A stretch of DNA of 64,000 bases from Pseudolactococcus reticulitermitis (GCF_002260845.1 NZ_BEDT01000001.1:372001-436000), one strand, 5' to 3'. Shown: positions 1 through 8,259, counted from the stretch's first letter. The notes: generated by a model from the sequence alone, not told the origin. Program-made: numbers and translations.

Positions 1-1016
1 TCAACACCTGATGGCACTCTCCAATATCCTACAACCTCAATCCAATCTTCATAATCGTTTAAATTAGATGCTTTAACATTCACATTTGCAATAAACGGAT
101 ATGTGCTCGTACCATCTGCTTTTTTACATCTAAAGCCAACACCAATCTTCAAAGGATGTACTTCATCAATTTGCGAACCGTCAGAATAGGTCACCCCATC
201 AAGTTTTATCTCAAAGCTGCCTTTTACAAGTGTACCTCTAAGTTCATCCGTATTAGCCATAGGATTCTCGAGATAATTAGTGCGAGCGGAAAACACCATG
301 TGACGACCATCCGCATCAGTCTCAATAATACTGCTAGCTAATAAGCTAGTCGCCCAGTTCGTCAAAATGGTTGGCGCCTCATACAAATCAGCGCCACCAG
401 TAAACGCACTAGTCCCAACATTGCCAAAGAAACTCTCAGTGACCGTGTCCCACATGCCGTAGACATTATCAATCAAACGACGAACTGGCACAAGATTTTG
501 AACTAAAACGCCTTCTTTTGTGATACGAAATGCGTAGATAATCCCAACAAATCTACTGCCAACTGTACCGTTATCATTTCTACCAAAAATAGAGATAGGT
601 ACTGGTGTTGTAGGTGCAGACGATACTATCGTGCTAACGAGTACATCGTCAATATAAGTCAAATTATTAACCTTGCTTATTGTGTGCCTATCCGTGTCAA
701 GAGATGAGGATATGGTGAAAATTTCCTTATTATCGCCGTAATCACTTCGATATTTTCCATCATTTGCGGACGAAAAGAAACAGAATGCTGAGGATGACAC
801 ACTTGCTCTTGCACCAAACAAAGCACGGTCACCCTCATTTTTCGTCGATTGAAAGTCCGCAAAAACTTCTATATCTCCGATTTGATTAATGCCCGTGTCG
901 ATATAAACACCCGCACTTGAAGCCTCAGATATCAGCCCATCAACCGCCACGTAATCAGATGGAATTACAGACGGTTTGTCGGTCTCGCCGTCGCCCCCTC
1001 CACTGGGGGGCGTATT
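1..1016 (-). CDS. Lectin-like (LamG-type) C-terminal extension of the major capsid protein, reached by probable +1 frameshift; partial
   Basis: An open frame of at least 338 codons runs from the capsid stop codon to the window edge, in +1 relative to the capsid gene. It has no ATG near its beginning. The first in-frame GTG (948-950) has no Shine-Dalgarno site. It opens with a Pro/Gly/Ser-rich linker (PNTPPSGGGDGETDKPS). A concanavalin/LamG-like domain follows, with the signatures GVYIDTGINQ, ALFGAR, YRSDYG and FVGIIYAFRI, ending NLVPVRR...GMWDTVTESFFGN. That ending is common in phage lectin-like domains. A second beta-rich segment of unknown type continues past the edge. I infer a surface-exposed capsid decoration made as a minor fusion. 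An independently initiated gene is the less likely alternative. Confidence 0.75.
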
Positions 1017-1020
1017 AGGG
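992..1020 (-). promoter_or_regulatory. Probable programmed +1 ribosomal frameshift site (CCC-UAA plus GC hairpin)
   Basis: The capsid gene ends ACG CCC TAA. A +1 slip of the proline tRNA from CCC to CCT places the ribosome on AAT ACG CCC and into the lectin frame. Two bases after the stop, seven all-GC pairs form a hairpin (1006-1012 with 992-998, 7-nt loop). A slippery CCC before a stop, followed by RNA structure, matches the +1 frameshifting described for capsid genes of Listeria phage PSA. The function here is inferred. Confidence 0.7.
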
Positions 1021-1884
1021 CGTTGTTTCTACAAATTTGACGATTTTAGTTTCATCGTACAAGTAAGCGCCGTAGTGTTCGTCCGCATTGATTTCAGTTG
1101 TTTTCGTGTTGATGTCGCGATCAGCTTCAACTTGGATATCACGTTTCATGACAATGCGCAAAGCTGGTTCGATTTCTTCTGTCTCTGGGTCAGCAGTGAT
1201 TTTAAAGAGAAAACCAGGTGTTGTAATTTTTGCAGAACGGATAATATCAACACCAAGGATATTTGCAAAAGCACCTTTGATTTGAATGTTTGCAGTCACA
1301 TCCGCACCTTTATTTGCTGCCAAGAACTCGTCACGTAAAGCTGTGGCATTTGCTGGCGTTGTGATCAAAAGCATGTTTTGATAATCTTCATCAGCAAAAA
1401 CGTCAATAGCAGCTTGTAATTTAGCCAATTTTAACACGCCTGTACCAGACACGATGTGCTGAGTTGTCTCAGATGCTGCGGCGATTAAATCCGTGTCGAT
1501 TTTACCAGCGATAGCTTTAGCTAACTGGTCAGTTGCTTCACCAAATGGGTCACCAATTGCAGAGAGACGAGCTTCATCTGTGATTTTCACACCTTTAGCA
1601 GCTTTTTTAATGGTCATCTGTTTAGTTGATGATTCCATTTTAGTTGTCGGAATTGCTGCACCTTCGGCCACATCTTCCGCATCACCAATGTATGACCATG
1701 ATGGGACTGTAATCGTGTTACCGGGTTGACCGACAAGCGTTGTGTCTACTTTAGCAAGTGCGATGAAACGCAATTTGTGTGGGATTTTAGCTGAAATCAT
1801 ATCAGCCATGACTTCGGGTACGACAGTATTTTCTACTTTTGTTGTACCAACATCGAAAAGTTTAAATTTGAATTGTTTGTTCAT
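1015..1884 (-). CDS. Major capsid protein (N4-gp56/HK97-like family)
   Basis: A 289-residue protein that assembles the phage head shell. Family features include EVMADMISAKIPHKLRFIAL near the N terminus, the segment VPSWSYIGDAEDVAEGA, and the helix-rich middle KAAKGVKITDEARLSAIGD. It follows the scaffold gene with translational coupling. I chose the ATG at 1884 because AGAGG lies about 5 nt upstream. An earlier ATG (1899) overlaps the scaffold stop but has no ribosome site. The gene ends CCC-TAA, and a longer lectin-tipped form is likely made by frameshifting. Confidence 0.92.
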   Translation of the reverse strand: MNKQFKFKLFDVGTTKVENTVVPEVMADMISAKIPHKLRFIALAKVDTTLVGQPGNTITVPSWSYIGDAEDVAEGAAIPTTKMESSTKQMTIKKAAKGVKITDEARLSAIGDPFGEATDQLAKAIAGKIDTDLIAAASETTQHIVSGTGVLKLAKLQAAIDVFADEDYQNMLLITTPANATALRDEFLAANKGADVTANIQIKGAFANILGVDIIRSAKITTPGFLFKITADPETEEIEPALRIVMKRDIQVEADRDINTKTTEINADEHYGAYLYDETKIVKFVETTP

Positions 1885-1895
1885 GATTTCCTCTT

Positions 1896-2555
1896 TCATT
1901 TGTTTTGTTGAGACAAGCTATTGTAGAGCTCGCGATTATTGTTGTAGAGCTCAGTCTTTTGTTCATAGCTCATCTTAGCGAATGATTCTTTTGTAGCCGT
2001 TGCAGTACCTTTGGCGCCACCAGCTGGATTGATTGCAGAGTCCGCTAAGCGTTTTTTGACACCATTTTCAATCCCTGAAGCAATCTCTTTTATGACAAAT
2101 TCTGAAATTGCGTCGATTGATGCCGTCATAGATTCTTGGCTTTCAAAGTTCAAAACGTTGATAAATTCTTTATTCAGCCCTTTTTCAACCAATAATTCTT
2201 TGGCTTCAAGTGTCAATTCACGTTTGCTGAGTTCTGCTTCCTTCTGCGCCTGTGCTTGCTGTGCCTTTTGTTGCGCTTCAGCTTCACGGTCTTCTTTGGA
2301 CAGTTTAGCTTGACGCAGTGCATCAGCTACAGCAGCATCAATCGCTTTCTGGTTGTCAGCTCTGGATTTCTCCAAAGCCTGCGTCACACGGCGGTCTGTT
2401 TCCGCTTGGAGGAGTTTTTCGTGCTCCTCTTTTGAGATCCCTCCTTCAGCTCCTCCTGAGTTCGCACCAGTACCTTCTGGTGGTGTTCCTCCACCGTCAG
2501 CACCTTCTGCGCCCTCGTCAAAAAGTCTAAATTTGAAACGTTTTTCATCTAGCAT
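1896..2555 (-). CDS. Phage scaffold protein (DUF4355 family)
   Basis: A 219-residue acidic, Gln/Ala/Glu-rich, strongly helical protein. Residues about 45-125 form a coiled coil (EKLLQAETDRRVTQAL, KEDREAEAQQKAQQAQ). A conserved C-terminal block, INPAGGAKG, precedes the end. This is the usual layout of siphovirus scaffolds that template head assembly. Its N terminus (KRFKFRLFDEGAEG) resembles that of the downstream capsid protein (KQFKFKLFDVGTT), which is also common in this family. It sits directly before the capsid gene, with start and stop codons overlapping at 1896-1899. Confidence 0.88.
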   Translation of the reverse strand: MLDEKRFKFRLFDEGAEGADGGGTPPEGTGANSGGAEGGISKEEHEKLLQAETDRRVTQALEKSRADNQKAIDAAVADALRQAKLSKEDREAEAQQKAQQAQAQKEAELSKRELTLEAKELLVEKGLNKEFINVLNFESQESMTASIDAISEFVIKEIASGIENGVKKRLADSAINPAGGAKGTATATKESFAKMSYEQKTELYNNNRELYNSLSQQNK

Positions 2556-2654
2556 AATTTCTCCTATACCCTGCCGTTCACGATCGTGCCCACCAGTTTA
2601 TTTTTGATTGTGGTAGTTTAACGACCGCCCCCAGTCATGAGTACACAAAAATAG

Positions 2655-2690
2655 CGGAAAGCTCTCGCCTTTCGCTATTCTCATACTATT
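2655..2690 (-). terminator. Probable terminator between MuF-toxin gene and scaffold gene
   Basis: On the minus strand a stem pairs AATAGCGAAAG with CTTTCCGCTATT (one bulged base, 7-nt loop) and is followed by TTTTG. It lies in a 286-nt gap that contains no convincing gene. It may lower readthrough from packaging genes into scaffold and capsid, or mark the end of an inserted toxin cassette. Confidence 0.5.
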
Positions 2691-2841
2691 ATTTTACCTC
2701 TGATTTTTGTATTGTGAGTCTGCTAAAAGTCCATTTGCATTATTTATCCAATGGGTGTATAATTAAAGTAAAGAAAGAGCCGCCCAGACCGCCAGCATTC
2801 CAATCTTCAACACATGAAGTAGGTCAGGGAGCCTCTTTTTT

Positions 2842-4458
2842 TTATTTTCTTTTAAATATATCAATAATAGTTTTGTCATTTACAATAATTAACGTATCTA
2901 AGTCCTTAATATCTGGAGAATTAAAAATTCTACCCATGCTATTTAGGATTTCTTCTACATCTATTTCATATTTTTCGATGTTGATGATTACTTTTGGGGT
3001 TTGTTTCAATGCCCTTTTTATTACTTGCTTGAAGTTCTCGACACTACCTCCATTGTTTTTAGGTTTAGGTGTTTTTAACTCAAATAATTCTCCGTTAAAT
3101 AAATAATCTGGATTTTTCGTATACTTTGGATTATGAATCTCTGGAAGCAATTCAACGCGTCCGCCAAAATTGTCCACCAATACGTGAGCTACTTTATGTT
3201 CAAACTCATCATGGCTAAATGTCACATCACTACCATCAACTGTATAAATCTTCTCATCAATTGTTCTGGACATACTCTCAACAACTTCTGCACCCTCTTT
3301 TTTGTTGACCAACCACTCATCTTTCACACTCTCGTAAGGCTTGGGTCTAGGCATTGGCGTTGGCAACGATTGCTGTGGTTCTGGCAAACTAATAGACGCA
3401 ACTGGTGTTGCTATTTCATCGAAGACCAAGACAACAGTCGACCGACACCATGGATGTAGTGGTGGGAAATTCTCGCCAACTTCAGCAGTTTTCACATCGT
3501 ACTTTTTCCCGTTGTGGTCCCGACAAATCTGAGATGTCCGACTATCAAGAATCGCCACCAACTTATACTGTCCGTCTGAAAAATTCTCACGCCATCCAAG
3601 CAGCTTACCATAGTTATACTGATGATTGGCTTCCGTGCGGATTAGGCGTTCTGCTATTCCTCTGGATACTTGAAATTCATACTCAATGACCTTGCGCATG
3701 TCCCGTTCACTCATGCTAGATAATTCTTTCATCGTGAACAGTTTCTCGAGACGTTCGGCTAGTCGGTCAGTATTGCCCCAGATACGTTTGGAATAGTTAC
3801 TCCCCAACCAATTCTTTTCAATCGCTTGTTTGACTTCCTTTTGCGGTAGTTCTTTCAGGCGATTTTTTACGGACTCGACTTCTTTTTGGTAGGCTTCACT
3901 TTTAGTCTTTCCAAGTGCCTGAGATGATTTTGTTAGCTCGTTTAAGTTTCTGGATGCACCATCAGCATTTTGTGCCGCTATGACCTCGCCTTGTCCACTC
4001 AGATACGCTTCTTTGACAGTTCCGGTCAATAGCTCCTCTAAGGCACTCCGATGCACAGGAGCCGTTTCCTGAGCCATAATGAAAGCCTTGGTTTTGATGA
4101 TGTCCAGACGATTGATTCTATGCTTCAAAGCCTCAGCGTTCAGCCGGGCTTGTATCTTAGATTTGACTAGCTTATTAGTCGTCCGGTCACGCATCTTGGC
4201 AAGCTCTGCAATCTCATCGGGATTGGCACGTTGCTGCAAAAACTCTGATATCTTATCATTATCCCAACCAGTCCGCTGTCTCATGCGTTTCAGCAGCTTA
4301 ATATACTCGTCATAGAGAGATTGCTGAGCTCCGTTATAAGCAGCATTGACCACCTTAGACGTATGAGTTGCTGACTTCTGGACAGTAGCTTCCTCTAAGA
4401 CCGCTCGACGTTCCCAGTAGCCTAAATCATCAATCTTGACCTTTTTCTTCATGCTCAA
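2842..4458 (-). CDS. MuF/SPP1 gp7-like minor head protein with C-terminal CdiA-type nuclease toxin domain
   Basis: 538 residues. The first ~350 are the head-morphogenesis (MuF/gp7) part: a long helical region, then RLIRTEANHQYNYGK and the signature DSRTSQICRDHNGKKYD...FPPLHPWCRSTVV. A Pro-rich linker (LPEPQQSLPTPMPRPKP) leads to a C-terminal domain of ~130 residues. That domain has EFEHKVAHVLVDNFGG, NPDYLFNGELFELKTPK (a D...ExK pattern of PD-(D/E)xK nucleases) and NFKQVIKRALKQTPKVIINI, and resembles CdiA C-terminal tRNA nucleases. MuF proteins with variable toxin tips are known in Firmicutes prophages. I see no obvious immunity gene downstream. The nuclease activity and target are inferred from motifs only. 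Confidence 0.82.
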   Translation of the reverse strand: MSMKKKVKIDDLGYWERRAVLEEATVQKSATHTSKVVNAAYNGAQQSLYDEYIKLLKRMRQRTGWDNDKISEFLQQRANPDEIAELAKMRDRTTNKLVKSKIQARLNAEALKHRINRLDIIKTKAFIMAQETAPVHRSALEELLTGTVKEAYLSGQGEVIAAQNADGASRNLNELTKSSQALGKTKSEAYQKEVESVKNRLKELPQKEVKQAIEKNWLGSNYSKRIWGNTDRLAERLEKLFTMKELSSMSERDMRKVIEYEFQVSRGIAERLIRTEANHQYNYGKLLGWRENFSDGQYKLVAILDSRTSQICRDHNGKKYDVKTAEVGENFPPLHPWCRSTVVLVFDEIATPVASISLPEPQQSLPTPMPRPKPYESVKDEWLVNKKEGAEVVESMSRTIDEKIYTVDGSDVTFSHDEFEHKVAHVLVDNFGGRVELLPEIHNPKYTKNPDYLFNGELFELKTPKPKNNGGSVENFKQVIKRALKQTPKVIINIEKYEIDVEEILNSMGRIFNSPDIKDLDTLIIVNDKTIIDIFKRK

Positions 4459-4753
4459 TCGTCACCACCTCTACGCTCTCAGGATTTTGCTCAGCAATCA
4501 CGGTCAGCGAGTGAGTTAAGCTGCGCAGTAACAACTGACTATCATGCTCAATTTCGTTGACAATGAAGACAGCAAAGCCGATTGATGTCTTTGCTTCGAA
4601 GTCCTTGATAGCTATTAAGTTTTCCAAAGCCTCACGCGTCATCTCGACCATGCCCGTGATAGCTGTGCAGATATCTGTCCGTGTATGCCCAATCAGGATA
4701 ACCTTTTGGATAGTATCAGCCTGATTGTAAATCTCAATCTTCACTTTCGTCAT
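4430..4753 (-). CDS. Hypothetical phage protein between portal and MuF genes
   Basis: About 107 residues from the ATG at 4753 (MTKVKIEIYN). An upstream in-frame start at 4786 would overlap the portal gene further. It overlaps both the portal end (4734) and the MuF start (4458), so it is part of the packaging and head operon. The N terminus looks beta-stranded (VKIEIYNQADTIQKVILIG), the middle is helical, and the C terminus is acidic (EHEEKGQD). I do not recognise the family. Confidence 0.7.
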   Translation of the reverse strand: MTKVKIEIYNQADTIQKVILIGHTRTDICTAITGMVEMTREALENLIAIKDFEAKTSIGFAVFIVNEIEHDSQLLLRSLTHSLTVIAEQNPESVEVVTIEHEEKGQD

Positions 4754-6134
4754 CGTCTGTCTCACTTTCCTTTTTCTCATCTTCAAAACCAGTCGAAGCG
4801 CCTAATATCTGCTGATTGACCTCAATACTTTCCGCTTTCTGTTCACGCAGCTGTTCAATAATCTGGCTCGGGTCATCTACATCAGGCAACCAAGAGAGCG
4901 AGTGTTGTAGTGGAATAAACTCTTGTGACTGTGAGATGTTGCTGATAATCTCACTCAGATTGGCCGGAATAAACGGGGTCATCTTAATCTCGATGTTCGT
5001 GATGTCTACTTCTTTAGCAAGTTTCACTTTGATGATAGCCTGCAGTAGCTCCAAACGCTTGCGAATCCCTTTGATAAAATAGCGCTGCTTCATGCCAAGA
5101 TTATTGAGTAGACCAAAGATTTTCCACTTCATCGCCTCGCCTGAGATGTTGCCGGCAAAGTCCTTGTCATTGAGATTAGGCGTGTTGCTAATTTCATGTA
5201 AATCTTCTTTGATACGATTGGCCAATATCTCGACCTGTGTTTCGTCTAGTGGATTGGTCAAGAACTCTGTGCGACCCGCTGGGTCTGGCACGTCAATTGC
5301 CATCTGCTCACCCTTGGCATCGTTAGTGTCATTGATCGCATCGACAATAGAGTAGCCATAAGCCACAAGAATTGCCTGCAAGTGGGCTTCTTTATCGTTT
5401 AGTCGGTCAGTTGTGAGCGTGTTATACGCATCAATCAGATCAATGACCGGTTCAAAGTCGCCTTGTTTTTCTTCATTATTTCGGAACTCAATGAGTGGTA
5501 CTTTGCCATAAGGGTTTTCCTTTACTTCAAGCTCTGTGACTTTCTTCATGTCGAGCTTTTGCACGGTATAGAAAGTCAGAGTAGTAGCCGCATAGATTTC
5601 AACTTCATAGCCAGCAGACTTATTATTTAAGTCGAAAGTCTCAAAGTACCGCACACCAAACATGGCTTCTTTGTCAAGCGTGTCGTCCGTGACAACGAAT
5701 GAACCACGTGGGTCAATCTTTTGCACCATGATTTTGGTCTCATCATCTCCTATTGGTTTCAAGTAGTGTAATTCGTTCGAGTAGCCAAAAACAGACAGGT
5801 CTTTCTCAAGCTCGACGTCGTGGCCCTCGATATCGACTTCTTTGAAGACGTCCAGTAGTGGCTCAATCTCGTCTGTACTTGAGTAGCTGACGGCATTTCC
5901 GGTGGCGAATGCGACATTCAAATCAGTAATCTTTTTAGCCTCATTGACCACGGTATTCTTGTAGACGTCCTTGTCATACGTTTTAGACTTGATGTCATGA
6001 TTGCCGTCGTAATAATTATTTAGCCTTTCAAGCCTTTTGAGTTCGGCTTGATGTAATTCAATACAACGTGCGACGACTTCAGCGGTTGGATTATTTGGGT
6101 CAGGAACAAACTTCCTTGCGATAGTGATAGACAT
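4734..6134 (-). CDS. Phage portal protein (SPP1 gp6-like)
   Basis: A 466-residue portal subunit, expected to form the dodecameric DNA gateway at one head vertex. Family features: an N-terminal helical segment followed by NNYYDGNHDIKSK, NRVN-type residues (NTVVNEAKKITDLNVAFATG), the long stem helix near FRNNEEKQGDFEPVIDLIDAYN, and a C-terminal acidic tail (DEKKESETDDDESED). It lies between terminase and the MuF protein, the canonical order. Length is normal for the family. Confidence 0.93.
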   Translation of the reverse strand: MSITIARKFVPDPNNPTAEVVARCIELHQAELKRLERLNNYYDGNHDIKSKTYDKDVYKNTVVNEAKKITDLNVAFATGNAVSYSSTDEIEPLLDVFKEVDIEGHDVELEKDLSVFGYSNELHYLKPIGDDETKIMVQKIDPRGSFVVTDDTLDKEAMFGVRYFETFDLNNKSAGYEVEIYAATTLTFYTVQKLDMKKVTELEVKENPYGKVPLIEFRNNEEKQGDFEPVIDLIDAYNTLTTDRLNDKEAHLQAILVAYGYSIVDAINDTNDAKGEQMAIDVPDPAGRTEFLTNPLDETQVEILANRIKEDLHEISNTPNLNDKDFAGNISGEAMKWKIFGLLNNLGMKQRYFIKGIRKRLELLQAIIKVKLAKEVDITNIEIKMTPFIPANLSEIISNISQSQEFIPLQHSLSWLPDVDDPSQIIEQLREQKAESIEVNQQILGASTGFEDEKKESETDDDESED

Positions 6135-6146
6135 ATTTTCTCCTTG

Positions 6147-7430
6147 TTAAATTCTTCGTTTGATGATGCCTGCTTTGGCCTTGTAGCCTTTACTTCTATG
6201 TTCAATCGCATAGCGTATAGCATCAATGACGTGGTTGTATGAGTCAACAGGTTCATTCGTGTACTCGCCTGTCTTCTTATCTTTCTTCCAGGTATAATTT
6301 TCCAACTCCTCAATCAGCTTGACACATCGGTCATCAACGATCAATTCATATTGCAGTAACCACTGGATGCCTTGACGGATACTGTCAGGGCCTTTTTTAG
6401 CTGACCTTATTCGACTAATCCCTTTGGTCTTAATCTCGACAATAGATTTTTGCTCAGCTGAATCAGCTGTGATGATCTCTTTCATATATCCTAGGTCTTT
6501 GATCATGCTGGCTATCTCATCATTCAGCATCCCTTTTTTCGTGAACTCCTCGAGAATATAAACACGCTTATTCTTTTCGTCAACTTTTACATGAATAAAA
6601 GCTGAAGGGTCATTTACATAACCAAAGTCAAGCCCAAAGTCTGATTCAAGCTTTCTTAACTCAGGACTACTTTTATCAAGCCTACGCTTCATGTAAGTCG
6701 GGAATACCAACTTATCCAATGTCGCAAACTCACCTAAAGCGTAAATGCGGTAATAAGCTGGGTTACGCTTCTTTAGTTCTTCGATGACTTTTTTGTTGTC
6801 CTCATCAAGGAATCTATTATCAGTGTATGTTGAGTGATAGATGGCTGTGCGTTGCAAGTCAACGTTTGATTCCTCGCTGAAAAAGTATTTAAAAACCCAG
6901 TTCAATTTCGATACTGGGTTAAACATTAGGAAGATCTGTCTGTCTCTGTGTTTTCTTTCGCGCAAGCGCAGTGTAAGCTGCGTATAGTCTTCCAGAGTAA
7001 ACTCGGTCGTTTCCTCCATGACCACATCAGAGATGCCTTTGATTGACTTGATTTTCTCGGGATCGTCCATGCCCTTGAAAAGAAACTCAGAGCCGTTAGG
7101 TAAAGTAATACGAAAATCCGTATTGTTTACTTTACACTTATCAAGCAAGTTCCAATCACTCAGACAGGCTTTGACATCTTCAAAAATCGAATCCTTGATT
7201 GACCGACCGACCTTCCGAGTGAACAAGACTTTTCTAGGGTGCCGCCATGGCTGGCAGGCTTTGAACACAATCTTTTGGACTACGCCATGAGACTTGCCAC
7301 TTGATGCGCCACCGTAATGGACTTCCGTGAACTTAGAGTAATCCCGCAAACTGTTGTAGTATCTTTTATTAAAGACCCTTGAAGGGAAGTTGAATTCTAG
7401 GATGATATTACGTTTCTTCGTTTTCAGCAT
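6147..7430 (-). CDS. Phage terminase large subunit (PBSX family)
   Basis: About 427 residues: the motor and nuclease that package DNA. Walker A-like GGASSGKSHG, Walker B-like DVVMEETTE, and nuclease-domain residues in GLDFGYVNDPSAF, ITADSAEQKS and VDSYNHVIDAIRYA are visible. I chose the ATG at 7430 (MLKTKKRN), which overlaps the end of the small subunit by 23 nt. A longer start at 7508 would add a non-family N terminus lying entirely inside terS. Confidence 0.94.
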   Translation of the reverse strand: MLKTKKRNIILEFNFPSRVFNKRYYNSLRDYSKFTEVHYGGASSGKSHGVVQKIVFKACQPWRHPRKVLFTRKVGRSIKDSIFEDVKACLSDWNLLDKCKVNNTDFRITLPNGSEFLFKGMDDPEKIKSIKGISDVVMEETTEFTLEDYTQLTLRLRERKHRDRQIFLMFNPVSKLNWVFKYFFSEESNVDLQRTAIYHSTYTDNRFLDEDNKKVIEELKKRNPAYYRIYALGEFATLDKLVFPTYMKRRLDKSSPELRKLESDFGLDFGYVNDPSAFIHVKVDEKNKRVYILEEFTKKGMLNDEIASMIKDLGYMKEIITADSAEQKSIVEIKTKGISRIRSAKKGPDSIRQGIQWLLQYELIVDDRCVKLIEELENYTWKKDKKTGEYTNEPVDSYNHVIDAIRYAIEHRSKGYKAKAGIIKRRI

Positions 7431-7848
7431 CCCACTCACCAACCTTGATAACAATATCGCCTGATTGCAAGTCAACTTTATCAGTGAACAACGCATGTCG
7501 TTTGCCAAGCAGTTCAGCAGCTTTCAGTCTATCTTTTGCACCAACATCAATTTCAGTAATGCCTTGATTTCCCTCTCCCAAGCCTATCAGCGTTTGTTCA
7601 GTCTGATTACCACGCATTACAGAGGTCAGAAACTCTAGGACTTCCTGTGCATCTGCTGTGCGCTCGTTGTGCATTATTTCAAGCTGCTCGTCTATATAAG
7701 CTTTGAGCTTAGCATTTGTTAGCAGTCTACTTGCATTAGCTGCTGCAACTGAATCTTTCTTGACGTTCGGATAAGCTATTTTATAGGCCCTCGTTCCGTT
7801 CAAATCTTTTAAGTATTCATCTGCGAAAATTCTCTGCTTGTCTGTCAT
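7408..7848 (-). CDS. Phage terminase small subunit
   Basis: 146 residues. The N terminus MTDKQRIFADEYLKDLNGTRAYKIAYPNVK is the classic DNA-binding helix-turn-helix of the Terminase_2 small-subunit family, which recognises pac/cos DNA. A helical oligomerisation region follows and the C terminus is acidic. An AGAGGTG ribosome site precedes the ATG. An intrinsic terminator sits only 25 nt upstream of the start, which suggests control by readthrough or antitermination. Confidence 0.92.
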   Translation of the reverse strand: MTDKQRIFADEYLKDLNGTRAYKIAYPNVKKDSVAAANASRLLTNAKLKAYIDEQLEIMHNERTADAQEVLEFLTSVMRGNQTEQTLIGLGEGNQGITEIDVGAKDRLKAAELLGKRHALFTDKVDLQSGDIVIKVGEWDAENEET

Positions 7849-7872
7849 GTTATCACCTCTTTTCTGTACGAA

Positions 7873-7901
7873 AAAAGCCTAGGAATATTATTCCAAGACT
7901 T
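7873..7901 (-). terminator. Intrinsic terminator immediately upstream of terS
   Basis: The minus strand folds AAGTCTTGGAAT against ATTCCTAGGCTT (12 positions, one mismatch, 3-nt loop), then runs into TTTTTT. It stands between the tRNA/regulator region and the packaging operon, only about 25 nt before the terS start codon. Too little room remains for a separate promoter between it and terS. Confidence 0.65.
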
Positions 7902-8053
7902 AATCCGCATTATTTAAACAATCAGGGAGGCCAGACTTGAACTGACCGTATACCGCGGCTGCTTATATCCCCAACATCAGTCTTTCCTGATAGTCAAAAA
8001 ATCACTTTAGACTCTAGCGGTTGCTTATTAAGGCGATCCCGCACTGGCCTTAA

Positions 8054-8125
8054 TTCGGGAAGCGGGACTCGAACCCACGACCTCTGGCGTATGAGACCAG
8101 CAAGCTACCACTGCTCTATTCCCGT
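8054..8125 (-). tRNA. tRNA-Met (anticodon CAT), phage-encoded
   Basis: A full cloverleaf can be drawn: acceptor ACGGGAA/TTCCCGA (six pairs, first pair A-A mismatched), D stem GAGC/GCTT, anticodon stem CTGGT/GCCAG around loop CTCATAC, variable AGGTC, and T stem GTGGG/CCCGC around TTCGAGT. The 3' CCA is not encoded. The anticodon is CAT, so a modified Ile2 identity cannot be excluded. It lies between the ArpU gene and terminase. The rest of the 7,849-8,259 gap holds a terminator, a tRNA-like hairpin region and an inverted repeat. Confidence 0.85.
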
Positions 8126-8147
8126 TTAATAGCAGGCTAACCTGCTT

Positions 8148-8228
8148 TGGTATTTGTAGCGTATGGAAAAAGTATGTTTGTAATCAAAAAACCAAAGGAG
8201 GAACCACCGGTGCTATCCACAAATACCA
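8148..8228. repeat. Inverted repeat downstream of the late regulator gene
   Basis: TGGTATTTGT (8148-8157) and ACAAATACCA (8219-8228) are perfect 10-nt inverted arms with AGC/GCT also facing across the loop. They enclose a 61-nt segment that contains AAAGGAGG. The repeat lies between the ArpU stop and the tRNA. It may be a processing signal or operator. Function unknown. Confidence 0.5.
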
Positions 8229-8259
8229 TACTACAATTTTAGCACCCATTTTCGAAAAC

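Noticed and set aside
677-862. A 61-codon frame inside the lectin extension
   Set aside because: It is in a different frame from the long open frame, has no ribosome site, and is a shadow of it.
7912-7990. Second tRNA next to tRNA-Met
   Set aside because: A convincing T arm (GTCAG-TTCAAGT-CTGGC) and an outer ATCAGG/CCTGAT stem exist, but no normal D arm or anticodon arm with U33 fits. At best a tRNA-like or decayed element.
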